Shown piece after piece: positions 1-7,788 of a stretch of 39,214 nucleotides of DNA; position 1 is the first letter of the stretch; each line of letters begins with the position of its first letter. Origin of the DNA: VRUE01 sp035712345 (lineage in GTDB: Bacteria > Actinomycetota > Thermoleophilia > Solirubrobacterales > 70-9); assembly GCA_035712345.1 (NCBI GenBank), contig DASTAY010000055.1, positions 1 through 39,214 on the forward strand, in the 5' to 3' direction. The position numbers and the translations under genes were made by a program. Under the pieces are notes generated by a model. It did not search any database. It was given only the letters and a program-made list of their open reading frames with translations, and was not told the DNA's origin.

Positions 1-1124
1 ACGCCTTCGAGGAGCCCGCCAAGGCCGACTCGGAGGTGGTGCGGCGGCTGCGCGAGGCGGGCGCGATCGTCGTCGGCCTGACGCTGCTGCCGGAGCTGGC
101 GATCTGCGGCTTCACCGAGTCGGCCACCTACGGCGTCACCCGCAACCCCTGGGATCCGCAGCGGACCCCCGGCGGTTCGAGCGGCGGCTCCGCTTCCGCC
201 GTCGCGGCCGGGCTTGTTCCGATCGCCTCGGCCGGCGACGGCGCCGGCTCGATCCGCATCCCCGCCGCATCCTGCGGCCTCTTCGGCCTCAAGCCCTCGC
301 GGGGCCGGGTCTCCTTGGCGCCGCTCAGCGACGGTTGGCGAGGGATGGCGGTGCTCGGCTGCCTCAGCCGCAGTGTCCTCGACACCGCGCTCTACCTCGA
401 CGTGGTGGCCGGCGGCTCGCGTGAGGCCGAGGCGCCGGCGCCCCCGGAGTGCACCTTCGCCGAGTCCGCGCAGACCCCGCCGGGCAACCTGCGCATTGCC
501 TACTCGACCCTGGCGCCGCGGGCGATGCTGCCGCCGACCGTCTCCGAGGAGGCGAAACAGACTGTCAGCGATGCGGCGGCCTTCCTCTCCTCGCTTGGTC
601 ATCAGGTGGAGGCTCGCGACCCCGACTGGGGCGGCATCGGCGACACGATCTCCGCCCGCTTCCTCAAAGGGGTTGCCGAGACGGTCGAAGAAGTGCCGCA
701 CCCCGAGCGGCTGGAACGGCGGACCCGCGGCTTCGGCCGCCTCGGCAGGATCCTGCCGGAGGCTCTCTACCAGCAGGCGATGGCGCGGCGCCCGGCCGAA
801 CAGGAGCGGGTCAACGCGATCTTCGACGATCACGACGTGCTGGTCACGCCGGTGATGGGCGGCACCGCCCTGCCGGTGCGCCGCTGGGAGGGCAGGGGCG
901 CTCTGCAGACGGTCCTCGGGATGGGCCGCTTCTATCCCTACTGCGTCCCCTGGAACCACCTCGGCAACCCGGCGATGGCGGTCCCGTTCGGCTTCTCTCC
1001 CGAGGGCATGCCGCTCTCGATCCAGGTCATCGGCCGCCCCGGCGACGAGGCGACGCTGCTTTCGCTCGCCGCCCAGATCGAGGCCGAGCGCCCCTGGGCG
1101 GACGCCCGCCCGCCGATCTCCTAA
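1..1124 (+). CDS. Amidase signature family hydrolase, 5' end outside window
   Basis: The reading frame is open from position 3, so the gene begins upstream of the window; the GTG at 36 is internal (its context reads EVVRRLREAGAIVVG). Amidase-signature enzymes hydrolyse carboxamides using a Ser-cisSer-Lys triad. The glycine/serine-rich loop PGGSSGGSASAVAAG and the nucleophile loop DGAGSIRIPAASCG are visible, followed by GLKPSRGRVS. The catalytic lysine would lie in the missing N-terminal part. The C-terminal part has the usual GNPAMAVPFGF and PLSIQVIGRPGDEATLL segments, so the 3' end is intact. It converges on the R2-like gene with only 19 nt between the stop codons. Substrate cannot be told; GatA proper is unlikely because the C-terminal half matches general amidases rather than GatA. 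Confidence 0.9.
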   Translation, partial: AFEEPAKADSEVVRRLREAGAIVVGLTLLPELAICGFTESATYGVTRNPWDPQRTPGGSSGGSASAVAAGLVPIASAGDGAGSIRIPAASCGLFGLKPSRGRVSLAPLSDGWRGMAVLGCLSRSVLDTALYLDVVAGGSREAEAPAPPECTFAESAQTPPGNLRIAYSTLAPRAMLPPTVSEEAKQTVSDAAAFLSSLGHQVEARDPDWGGIGDTISARFLKGVAETVEEVPHPERLERRTRGFGRLGRILPEALYQQAMARRPAEQERVNAIFDDHDVLVTPVMGGTALPVRRWEGRGALQTVLGMGRFYPYCVPWNHLGNPAMAVPFGFSPEGMPLSIQVIGRPGDEATLLSLAAQIEAERPWADARPPIS

Positions 1125-1143
1125 AACTGCGCGGAGCGCGCGC

Positions 1144-2430
1144 TTACCCGAAGACCTTGCGCAGCCGCGCCAGGTCGCGGACCCTGCCGCGGGGGCGGAT
1201 CCGCCGCTGCATGATCATCTTCAGCCGGTCCGCGTCGGGCTTGCCTGAGGCGATCCAGTCCGCCCAGCTGGCCTCGATCGTGACGTTCGGGCTGGGCACT
1301 TCGCCGGCCTCGGCGCGGGTCGAGCCGTTGTCGAGGACCAGATGCCACGGTTCCGCGTCGGTGAACCGCCACTGCAGGACGAAGGGAGAGCCGTTGGCGG
1401 CGGCCGGGTCGGCGACGCGGCTGATCACGTCGAAATGGAGGCGCTGCAGCTCCGGCGAGGCTTCCGGCGTCTTCGCTCCCGGGTTGCCGACGACGCCGGC
1501 CATCAGCATCTGCACCTGCTCGGCGGCGATCTCCTCCTCGGATTTGTCGGGGTCGAAGGGGAACACGCCGGGGGGCATCTCCTCGGTGGGGTAGCCGATC
1601 GTCCGCCAGCGCTGGCGCACCAGTTTGAAGCCGAAGGCGATGATGTCCTCGATCGAGAAGCCGTAGCACTCGGTGTAGGCGCGATCGAGACCGGGGGGCG
1701 AGAAGACGCCGGGCATGTAGGCGAGCGCTTCCTTCAGCAGCTCGACCACCGCGGCGCGGTTCTCCTCCCAGCCGGGCGCGCCCTCGGCGAGCAGCTCGGA
1801 AAGGACCTTGACGCCGAAGCCGATGTGGCGCTGCTCGTCGCGGGAGACGTTCGCCATTCCCTCGCTGAAGCCCGGCATCGTGTCTTCGGAGGCGAAGAAG
1901 TCCTCGATGAAGTGCTGGCCGGGCTGGGCGAGGCTGCCCTCGACGATCAGGTGGTAGAGCGCGATCGCCTGCGCGAACTTCGGTACCGAGCGGTCCTTGC
2001 GCAGTTCCTCGGCCATCCGGTCGAGGCGGTCGAAGATGCCGCGGTAGCCCCAGTTCAGCTGCGGCAGGGTAGAGGAGAGCGTCTGCTGCACCGACTCGCC
2101 GCCGACGCCGATCACCTCCTTGAAGAAGCGATGGAAGAAGACCGAGTGGCGGACCTCGTCGACCTGCTGGGTCGCCAGGAAGTAGGACTGCTCCTCGGTC
2201 GGCGCGGCGGTGACGTAGGGGGCGAGCGTGTCGGCGACGCGGTCCTCGCCGTAATAGAACATCGAGTAGATCCACATCGCCGAGCGCCGCTGCATCTCGC
2301 TCAGCGCCTGCCAGCCCTCGCGGTCCTTGGAGAAATCGAGGTCGTAGGCGCTCCAGTTCCCCTGCTCCCAGCGCTTGTAGAGGTCCTCGTAGGTGACGTT
2401 GTCCATCAGGCTCTGGGACGCGACGCTCAT
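1144..2430 (-). CDS. R2-like ferritin-fold di-metal protein fused to C-terminal SCP2-like domain
   Basis: 428 aa. The N-terminal two thirds look like the ribonucleotide reductase small-subunit/R2-like oxidase helical fold. Plausible metal ligands are E62 (GED), E92 and H95 (DEVRH), E164 (VEG) and E199/H202 (DEQRH), which is the expected E, ExxH, E, ExxH order. The last ~100 residues (from about 325, with PNVTIEASWADWIASG and KPDADRL) look like an SCP2 sterol-carrier domain that could hold a lipid ligand. The start is ATG 2430 with a GAAGGAG Shine-Dalgarno 4 nt upstream; a longer open frame upstream is not needed. No class I RNR large subunit is nearby, so an oxidase or oxygenase acting on a hydrophobic substrate is more likely than nucleotide reduction. 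That is inference. Confidence 0.8.
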   Translation of the reverse strand: MSVASQSLMDNVTYEDLYKRWEQGNWSAYDLDFSKDREGWQALSEMQRRSAMWIYSMFYYGEDRVADTLAPYVTAAPTEEQSYFLATQQVDEVRHSVFFHRFFKEVIGVGGESVQQTLSSTLPQLNWGYRGIFDRLDRMAEELRKDRSVPKFAQAIALYHLIVEGSLAQPGQHFIEDFFASEDTMPGFSEGMANVSRDEQRHIGFGVKVLSELLAEGAPGWEENRAAVVELLKEALAYMPGVFSPPGLDRAYTECYGFSIEDIIAFGFKLVRQRWRTIGYPTEEMPPGVFPFDPDKSEEEIAAEQVQMLMAGVVGNPGAKTPEASPELQRLHFDVISRVADPAAANGSPFVLQWRFTDAEPWHLVLDNGSTRAEAGEVPSPNVTIEASWADWIASGKPDADRLKMIMQRRIRPRGRVRDLARLRKVFG

Positions 2431-2494
2431 CGTTCTCCTTCGGTGGGCCGGGGCGAGCCCGGGGATTGTGGCTGCGCAGCAGGTTACCGCGATC

Positions 2495-2510
2495 CTGGCT
2501 GCGCAGCCAG
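2495..2510 (-). terminator. Palindrome after the lipase gene
   Basis: CTGGCTGCGCAGCCAG is a perfect 16-nt palindrome 15 nt past the lipase stop on the minus strand. A partial copy (GTGGCTGCGCAGCAGG) lies 27 nt further on. There is no T-run. It probably ends or attenuates lipase transcription before the R2-like gene. Confidence 0.45.
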
Positions 2511-2525
2511 TTCCCCTTCGGATGG

Positions 2526-3200
2526 TTATTTGACGAATTCGCGCACTTCTTTGTAGACCGTTTCGTCGGTCAGCAGGGCGAGGTGCGAGAGGCAGGCGGT
2601 TTCGTGATTCGACGCGCCTTCCAGCGGCACGCTCGAGTCCGGGTTGATGAATTCGTCGCATGGCGACCACCAGGTGCCGTAGTTGACGGTGCCCGGCGTC
2701 TCGTCCCCGGCGTTCAGTTCTTTGAGGAACGTCGAGCCGACTCGCATCTCGGTGCATGGGGTGCCGAAGCAGAAGTTCGCCGTTTCGGTGCCGTGGTTGG
2801 GACCGCCGAGCGAGACCCAGTCGTCGACGTTGGCTTCCCCTCCGGCGACGAACTTGATGTACCAGCGGGTGTTGAGGCTGCCCATCGAGTGGGCGATGAT
2901 GTCGACCTTGGTCGCCCCGGTCGCTTTCTCGAGGCTTTCGACGTGCGACTTGACTTCTTTTTCGGCGTCGACTTTGTTGGACTGCGACGACGTGTTGTAG
3001 CTGTAGGCGCTCAAATACGATTTCGGATAGCCGTCTTTTTCGAATCGTTCGATCATCGTGTTCCAGTTCGAGGCGCTTCCCGACCAGCCGTGGACGAACA
3101 GAATCGGGTCCAGCGCGAGCGCGCCGGCCGGCGAGAACGCCATACCGAGAACACAGATTCCGATCGCCGTGGCGAATGCCGCGAGCTTCTTCTTGACCAT
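2526..3200 (-). CDS. Secreted triacylglycerol lipase/esterase (class 2, LipA-like alpha/beta hydrolase)
   Basis: 224 aa. Starts at ATG 3200 with a GGGAGG Shine-Dalgarno. Residues 1-29 are a Sec signal peptide (MVKKKL basic start, hydrophobic core, AGALA cleavage site). The mature protein begins DPILFVHGWSGSASNW with the oxyanion-hole HGW motif. The nucleophile elbow is AHSMG. A catalytic Asp is likely in PCDEF and the His in CLSHLALL, matching the layout of small Bacillus-type LipA lipases. Two or more cysteine pairs (CFGTPC, CDEF/TACL) suit an exported protein. Acts outside the cytoplasm on short- or medium-chain acyl esters. Glutamate is encoded mostly by GAA, unlike cytosolic neighbours. 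It stands alone, with its own terminator-like palindrome downstream. Confidence 0.88.
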   Translation of the reverse strand: MVKKKLAAFATAIGICVLGMAFSPAGALALDPILFVHGWSGSASNWNTMIERFEKDGYPKSYLSAYSYNTSSQSNKVDAEKEVKSHVESLEKATGATKVDIIAHSMGSLNTRWYIKFVAGGEANVDDWVSLGGPNHGTETANFCFGTPCTEMRVGSTFLKELNAGDETPGTVNYGTWWSPCDEFINPDSSVPLEGASNHETACLSHLALLTDETVYKEVREFVK

Positions 3201-3328
3201 CGTGGCCTCCCTTTTCAGCGGAGGGTGCACTGACTTCGCGTCGCGCCCTGAGCCCCCGTCTTTACACTAATCGGCGTCAAGGTAATCAGATTGATTTGAC
3301 TTCCGCAAGAGCGGGCTTTTCGCGAGGG

Positions 3329-3349
3329 GTGCCGCGCCCAGCGCGGCAC
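3329..3349 (-). terminator. Hairpin after the acyl-CoA ligase gene
   Basis: GTGCCGCGC-CCA-GCGCGGCAC is a perfect 9-bp stem with a 3-nt loop, directly abutting the fadD-like stop codon. No U-run follows, as is common in GC-rich actinobacterial terminators. Confidence 0.65.
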
Positions 3350-4849
3350 TCAGACGGCTGCGGGGGTCTCGATCTCGCGCTTGAGGATCTTGCCGGTGGG
3401 GCCCTTGGGGAGCTCCTCGAGGAACCAGACGAGGCGGGGGTACTTGTAGGCGGCGATGCGCTCCTTGACGTAGGCGCTGACCTCCTCGGAGCTCAGCTCC
3501 TCGCCCTCGTGGAGGACCACCGCGGCGCCGATCTCCTCGCCCCACTCGTCGTGGGGGACGCCGACGACGGCCGCTTCGCGGATCTTCGGATGCTCGTAGA
3601 GCACCTCCTCGACCTCGCGCGGGTAGACGTTGTAGCCGCCGCGGATGATCAGGTCCTTCTTGCGGTCGACGATGTAGAAGTAGCCGTCCTCGTCGACCTT
3701 GGCCATGTCGCCGCTGTGGAACCAGCCGCCGCGCATCGCCTCCTCGGTGGCGTCGGGGCGCTGCCAGTAGCCCTTCATGATGTTGTGGCCGCGGATCACG
3801 ATCTCGCCGACCTCGCCCTGCGCCACCTCCTCGTCGTTCTCGTCGACGACCTTCATCTCGACGCCCTCGATCGGGGTGCCGATCGACCCCGCCTTGCGCT
3901 CCCTGTCCGGATGGTTGGAGCAGGCGACCGGCGAGGTCTCCGAGAGGCCGTACCCCTCCATCACCTTCGCGCCGAAGGCGTCTTCGAAGCCGCGCAGCAC
4001 CTCGACCGGCATCGAGGCGCCGCCGGTGATGCAGATTCGCAGCGAGGAGGTGTCGAAGCTCTCGCGCTCGGGGTGGTGGAGCAGCGCGCCGAACATCGTC
4101 GGCACCCCGTAGAAGTGGGTGACCCCGTCGCGCTGCATCGTCGCCAGCGCCTCGCCGGGGTCGAATTTGGGCACCAGCGTGAGGCAGGCGCCGACCTTCA
4201 GCGAGGCGTTCATCGCCACGGTCTGGCCGAAGGAGTGGAAGAGGGGGAGGGCGCCGAGGACGACGTCGCCGGCGGCGATCTCGCTCGTCGTCCGTGCGGA
4301 GACGTCGGCGTTGCGGCCGAGGTTGGCGTGGGTCAGCTCCGCGCCCTTGGGCTTGCCGGTCGTGCCGGAGGTGTAGAGGATGACCGCGGTGTCCTCGGCG
4401 TCGGTCGCGGCAAGGCCCGGCGTCGGCTCGTGCTCCGACAGCACCGTGGCGAAGCGCTGCGGCTCGACCTCGATCGGCTCGGCGCCCGCGTCGGCCGCGC
4501 CGTCGCACGCCTCGCCGTGGAAGCCGTGCCAGGCGAGCAGCAGCTTCGCTCCGGAGTCCTCCAGGTAGAAGGCGATCTCGCGGCGCTTGAGCAGCACGTT
4601 CATCGGCACGACGGTGGCGCCGGCGCGCAGCACTCCGTAGTAGGCGACCGGGAACTCCGGCACGTTGGGCAGCATCACGCCGACCCGGTCGCCCCGCTCG
4701 ATGCCTTTCTCGCGCAGCAGCGTCGCCAGTCGGGCGCTGAGATCATCAAGCGCGCCGTAGCTCAGCTCGACCTCGCCGAGGCGGATCGCCGCCGCATCCG
4801 GCGTCCGCCCGGCGCTCTCGGTGAGTATCGATGCGAGGTTGAGCGACAT
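3350..4849 (-). CDS. Long-chain fatty-acid--CoA ligase (AMP-binding, ANL superfamily)
   Basis: 499 aa. Adenylates a carboxylic acid and transfers it to CoA. The P-loop-like motif YTSGTTGKPKGAELTH (about residue 155), the aromatic/adenine motif GYGLSETSPV, the hinge DRKKDLIIRGGYNVYP and the C-terminal lysine motif PKGPTGKILKREI are all present and complete. ATG 4849 starts 9 nt after the stop of the upstream small gene, so the two are co-transcribed and probably translationally coupled (no strong Shine-Dalgarno of its own). The broad specificity of the family means the acyl substrate cannot be fixed; a FadD-like fatty acid ligase is the most likely reading. A hairpin terminator abuts the stop. 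Confidence 0.92.
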   Translation of the reverse strand: MSLNLASILTESAGRTPDAAAIRLGEVELSYGALDDLSARLATLLREKGIERGDRVGVMLPNVPEFPVAYYGVLRAGATVVPMNVLLKRREIAFYLEDSGAKLLLAWHGFHGEACDGAADAGAEPIEVEPQRFATVLSEHEPTPGLAATDAEDTAVILYTSGTTGKPKGAELTHANLGRNADVSARTTSEIAAGDVVLGALPLFHSFGQTVAMNASLKVGACLTLVPKFDPGEALATMQRDGVTHFYGVPTMFGALLHHPERESFDTSSLRICITGGASMPVEVLRGFEDAFGAKVMEGYGLSETSPVACSNHPDRERKAGSIGTPIEGVEMKVVDENDEEVAQGEVGEIVIRGHNIMKGYWQRPDATEEAMRGGWFHSGDMAKVDEDGYFYIVDRKKDLIIRGGYNVYPREVEEVLYEHPKIREAAVVGVPHDEWGEEIGAAVVLHEGEELSSEEVSAYVKERIAAYKYPRLVWFLEELPKGPTGKILKREIETPAAV

Positions 4850-4858
4850 CGTCGCTCG

Positions 4859-5146
4859 CTACGGCTTGGTGAAGTGATGCACCGGGAATTCCTTGATGTC
4901 CGGCGGCCCCTGCGGCGCCCGGTCGCCGAGCTCGCCGATGGCGGGCCCGAGCCGGCCTTGCTGGAAGCGGTCGAAGTGATCGCGCGACTCCCAGAAGTCG
5001 ATGATTCCCCAGCCCCCCTCGATCGGCCCGGCGGCGTGGAAGATCAACCCCTCGGGCGGGTTGTCGTCGATTCCCATGTGTGCGTGGACCGCCTCGTACT
5101 GCTCCTGCGTCCCACCCTCGAACTTCAAGCGCAACCCGGTCGCCAT
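4859..5146 (-). CDS. Small dimeric alpha/beta-barrel (ABM-like) protein
   Basis: 95 aa from ATG 5146, chosen because AGGAGG lies 6 nt upstream; an in-frame start at 5209 would add 21 residues with no RBS and would overlap the promoter. The chain (LRLKFEGGTQEQYEAVHAHM, GIIDFWESRDHFDRFQ, FPVHHFTKP) has the beta-alpha-beta-beta pattern of the antibiotic-biosynthesis monooxygenase/dimeric ferredoxin-like barrel superfamily, with several histidines that could line a pocket. First gene of a two-gene operon with the acyl-CoA ligase, so a role in the metabolism of the same small molecule is plausible. No defined enzymatic activity can be assigned. Confidence 0.72.
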   Translation of the reverse strand: MATGLRLKFEGGTQEQYEAVHAHMGIDDNPPEGLIFHAAGPIEGGWGIIDFWESRDHFDRFQQGRLGPAIGELGDRAPQGPPDIKEFPVHHFTKP

Positions 5147-5179
5147 CTCGATCCTCCTGGTTCGTTGGCCAGATGAGCG

Positions 5180-5209
5180 AGCATAGCCCTCGATCTGCTT
5201 TTCGGGCAA
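5180..5209 (-). promoter_or_regulatory. Promoter of the ABM-like/acyl-CoA ligase operon
   Basis: On the minus strand TTGCCC (5209-5204) is followed after 18 nt by TATGCT (5185-5180), a sigma-70-like arrangement. It leaves a short leader containing the AGGAGG of the first gene. Confidence 0.5.
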
Positions 5210-5218
5210 GGGCGTGGC

Positions 5219-5243
5219 GCGGGGCGTTGCGCCCCGCTAGGCT
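5219..5243 (+). promoter_or_regulatory. Hairpin plus TAGGCT -10 box before the PRC-barrel-like gene
   Basis: GCGGGGCG-TTG-CGCCCCGC (5219-5237) is a perfect 8-bp hairpin, followed at once by TAGGCT (5238-5243). The ATG is only 9 nt further on, with no Shine-Dalgarno, so the transcript is probably leaderless. The hairpin DNA would overlap the -35 spacer and could be a protein-binding site. Confidence 0.45.
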
Positions 5244-5252
5244 CGACCGCGG

Positions 5253-5618
5253 ATGACCGATCTCGGCGCGCCCATCTCCTTTCTCACCCTGCCCAAGGGC
5301 GTGCCGGTGTATTCGAGCGACGGCGAGGACCTGGGCAAGGTCGAGTTCGTGCTCTCGGCGCCGAACGTCGACATCTTCGACGGGATCGTGCTCGACACCA
5401 GCGTCCTGCCGGGTGGGCACCGCTTCGTCGACGCCCCCGAGGTCGCCGAGATCTACGAGCGCGGCGTGGTGCTGAAGATAGACGCGGCGGCGGCCCAGAG
5501 CCTGCCGAAGCCGGGTGCCAACCCCGGTTCGCTCGACATCGACCCGGGCGATCTCGGCAAGGGCGACCGGCAGAGCAAGCTCAGCCGCGCCTGGGACCTG
5601 ATCTCCGGCAAGGGCTGA
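5253..5618 (+). CDS. PRC-barrel-like domain protein
   Basis: 121 aa. Residues 8-80 (FLTLPKGVPVYSSDGEDLGK, VEFVLSAPNVDIFDGIVLD) have the beta-rich pattern of PRC-barrel proteins: a short strand, a turn with a Gly-Asp-Leu-Gly step, then a segment describing a switch to a second state. The C-terminal 40 residues are Gly/Asp-rich and charged. No signal peptide or membrane segment. PRC-barrel domains occur in RimM and in small stress or photosynthetic proteins; no specific role can be given. Expressed from its own leaderless-type promoter, divergent from the acyl-CoA ligase operon and 14 nt before the FAD oxidase gene. Confidence 0.6.
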   Translation: MTDLGAPISFLTLPKGVPVYSSDGEDLGKVEFVLSAPNVDIFDGIVLDTSVLPGGHRFVDAPEVAEIYERGVVLKIDAAAAQSLPKPGANPGSLDIDPGDLGKGDRQSKLSRAWDLISGKG

Positions 5619-5632
5619 GGCGCAGCAACTCG

Positions 5633-6964
5633 ATGGGGGCCGGGCCGTTCAACGGAGCTGCTTTTGCCCGGGACGGGACGGGTTACGAGGAGGCCCGCTG
5701 CAGCGCCGTTTGGAATGGACGCACCCCGGAGCGCTATCCCGACCTGGTCGTCCAGGCCGAGGGCGATGGCGATCTGATCGCCGCGGTGACCATGGCCCGC
5801 GAGCGGGGCTGGAAGCTCGGCGTCCGCTCGGGCGGGCATAGCTGGGCTGGCAACCACGTGCGCGACGGCGGGCTGCTGCTCGACGTCTCGAGGCTCGACT
5901 CGGTCGAGGTCGACTTGGAGTCGCGGACGGCCGTGGTCGGCCCCGGTGTCCGCGGCGACGAGCTGCTCGAGGCATTGCTTCCCCAGGGCCTCTTCTTCCC
6001 CGCCGGGCACTGTCCCGGGGTCGCCCTCGGCGGCTATCTGCTGCAGGGTGGCTTCGGCTGGAACGGCCGCGTGCACGGCCCGGCCTGCATGAGCGTCGAG
6101 GCGATCGACGTGGTCACCGCGGATGGCGAGCTGGTCCGCGCCGACGAGAACGAGAACGCCGACCTGCTCTGGGCGGCGCGGGGCGCCGGGCCGGGCTTCT
6201 TCGGCGCGGTCGCCCGTTTCCACCTGCGCCTCTACGAGGCGCCGGGACACATCGCCAACGGCGTCTACCTGTACCCGATCGAGGCGCTCAAGGAGGTCTT
6301 CGCCTGGGCGCAGGAGGTCGGTCCGCGGATCGCCCGCGAGATGGAGATGATGGTCTTCATCCATCGCGATGCCGGCGGCGAGCCGGAGATCGCCGTGACC
6401 GGCCCGGTGCTGGCGCAGAGCGCCGAGGGGGCGGCCGAGGCGCTGGCGCTGCTCGAGACCTGTCCGGTTCGCGAGCGGGCCAAGGCGGCGGCGCCGAACG
6501 TCGAGGTGCGGATGGCCGACCTCTACGCCGCCGCGCACGAGTCCTACCCGGACGGCTCGCGCTACGCGGTCGACAACATGTGGACGCACGCGCCGGTCGG
6601 GGATCTGCTGCCGGGGCTGCGACGGATCGCCGAGACGATCCCGGAGGCGCCCTCGCACATGCTCTGGATGAACTGGGGGCCGAGCCCCGAGCGCCCGGAC
6701 ATGGCCTACAGCCTCGAGGACGACACCTACATCGCTGTGTACGGGGTCTGGGAGGACCCGCGCGACGACGCCGCCAACGTCGCCTGGGCGGCCGAGCGGA
6801 TGGGGGAGATGGCGCGCCTCTCCAGCGGCATCCAGCTCGCCGACGAGAACCTCGGCGAGCGCCCGGCCCGCTTCGCCGCCGAGGGGAGCATGGCGCGGCT
6901 CGACGAGCTGCGCGCGCGCTATGACCCGGACGGGCTCTTCCATCCATGGATGGGACGGCTTTGA
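5633..6964 (+). CDS. FAD-dependent oxidoreductase, berberine-bridge-enzyme/PCMH type, likely bicovalent flavin
   Basis: 443 aa. The PCMH FAD-binding domain covers roughly residues 35-210. VRSGGHSWAG carries H69, the usual 8-alpha-histidyl FAD site. C127 in AGHCPGVALGGYLLQGG lies at the position of the cysteinyl-FAD link in berberine bridge enzyme, so double covalent flavin attachment is likely. The C-terminal BBE segment ends DPDGLFHPWMG, equivalent to the DPxxxFxxxQ(S/T)I tail. These enzymes oxidise alcohols, sugars or phenolic compounds using O2 or a carrier. The 3' end overlaps the PhlG-like gene by 19 nt, so the pair is translationally coupled and likely acts on one aromatic or polyketide substrate. 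The substrate is not known. Confidence 0.88.
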   Translation: MGAGPFNGAAFARDGTGYEEARCSAVWNGRTPERYPDLVVQAEGDGDLIAAVTMARERGWKLGVRSGGHSWAGNHVRDGGLLLDVSRLDSVEVDLESRTAVVGPGVRGDELLEALLPQGLFFPAGHCPGVALGGYLLQGGFGWNGRVHGPACMSVEAIDVVTADGELVRADENENADLLWAARGAGPGFFGAVARFHLRLYEAPGHIANGVYLYPIEALKEVFAWAQEVGPRIAREMEMMVFIHRDAGGEPEIAVTGPVLAQSAEGAAEALALLETCPVRERAKAAAPNVEVRMADLYAAAHESYPDGSRYAVDNMWTHAPVGDLLPGLRRIAETIPEAPSHMLWMNWGPSPERPDMAYSLEDDTYIAVYGVWEDPRDDAANVAWAAERMGEMARLSSGIQLADENLGERPARFAAEGSMARLDELRARYDPDGLFHPWMGRL

Positions 6965-7761
6965 GCGTGGCGGCAAGCGAATCCGACCTCGCTCCCTACC
7001 TCGCGCGAGCGATGTCGCCGCCGGACGAGGAGGTGCTGGAGGCGATCGGCCGCGGCGCGATGTCCCCGGCCGATGCGCTGCCTCGCGCCGCGATCGACCG
7101 CCTGCTCGACCCGGCGGCCTTGGCAGTCGAGACGGGCTGGTGCACGCTGCCCGACGGCGTCGGCTATGTCGCCGTGCGCACGCCGATGCCGTCGGTCAGC
7201 GCGGCGATGGTCGACTGGTGGTTCGACTGGCATCCGCGCGAGCCGATCCGCTACCGCATCTGGCATCCGGCGGCGCATCGCGACAACTCGCTCGAGCCGC
7301 CGGCGTCCGCGGGGGCGAAAGCCCACTGGGGTGCGATTCACCATCCGGTCGAGGACGTCGGGGTCGGCATGGTCCACGCGCGGATCGCCTTCGCGTCCCC
7401 GACGCAGCTCGGATTCTCGACCGACGCGCTGCATGATCCAACCGTCGGGACGATCGTCTGCGGCGAGGTCGGCGACGACCGGCGTCGCGTCCGTCACTCG
7501 GCGATGGCGCACGTCTTCCTGCGCGATGGCGACGGTCTCCTCCTGCGCAGCCATTTCTGGCTCGGGGCGTCGATCCGTCCCTACCTGCCGGCGCCGCTCG
7601 CCGCGCCCGCGGAGCGCCTGCTCAACAACCGCGCGGTACGGCGCCGGGCGCTTCCGGCCGAGCTGCCGCGGGCGCTTGCCCGCCACTGCGCCGAGGAGTA
7701 CGCGAACCTGGCGGCGCTGCTGCCGGAGCTGTATCCGCGCTTCGGCGGAACCCCCGGTTGA
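6946..7761 (+). CDS. DAPG/phloretin hydrolase (PhlG-like) family protein
   Basis: 271 aa. The segment AMVDWWFDWHPREPIRYRIW, followed by HPAAHRDN, then ahWGaiHhPvEDVG, is typical of the PhlG family, which cleaves carbon-carbon bonds in acylphloroglucinols (2,4-diacetylphloroglucinol, phloretin) using a zinc ion bound by His and Glu residues. Candidate ligands are the histidines in DWHPRE, WHP and HHPVED and the Glu of EDVG. ATG 6946 overlaps the preceding oxidase by 19 nt; TTG 6961 is an alternative start. Coupling to a BBE-type oxidase suggests a two-step phenolic catabolic or detoxifying module. Actual substrate is inferred only from family. Confidence 0.72.
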   Translation: MDGTALSVAASESDLAPYLARAMSPPDEEVLEAIGRGAMSPADALPRAAIDRLLDPAALAVETGWCTLPDGVGYVAVRTPMPSVSAAMVDWWFDWHPREPIRYRIWHPAAHRDNSLEPPASAGAKAHWGAIHHPVEDVGVGMVHARIAFASPTQLGFSTDALHDPTVGTIVCGEVGDDRRRVRHSAMAHVFLRDGDGLLLRSHFWLGASIRPYLPAPLAAPAERLLNNRAVRRRALPAELPRALARHCAEEYANLAALLPELYPRFGGTPG

Positions 7762-7773
7762 GCCGGGTTTGCT

Positions 7774-7779
7774 TAGGAT
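7774..7779 (+). promoter_or_regulatory. TAGGAT -10 box of the FKBP gene
   Basis: TAGGAT lies 9 nt before ATG 7789 with no Shine-Dalgarno, so the transcript is probably leaderless. A small GC hairpin (CCCGG-TTGAG-CCGGG, 7753-7767), then TTT, just upstream could terminate the preceding gene. Confidence 0.5.
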
Positions 7780-7788
7780 GGGCGCAGC

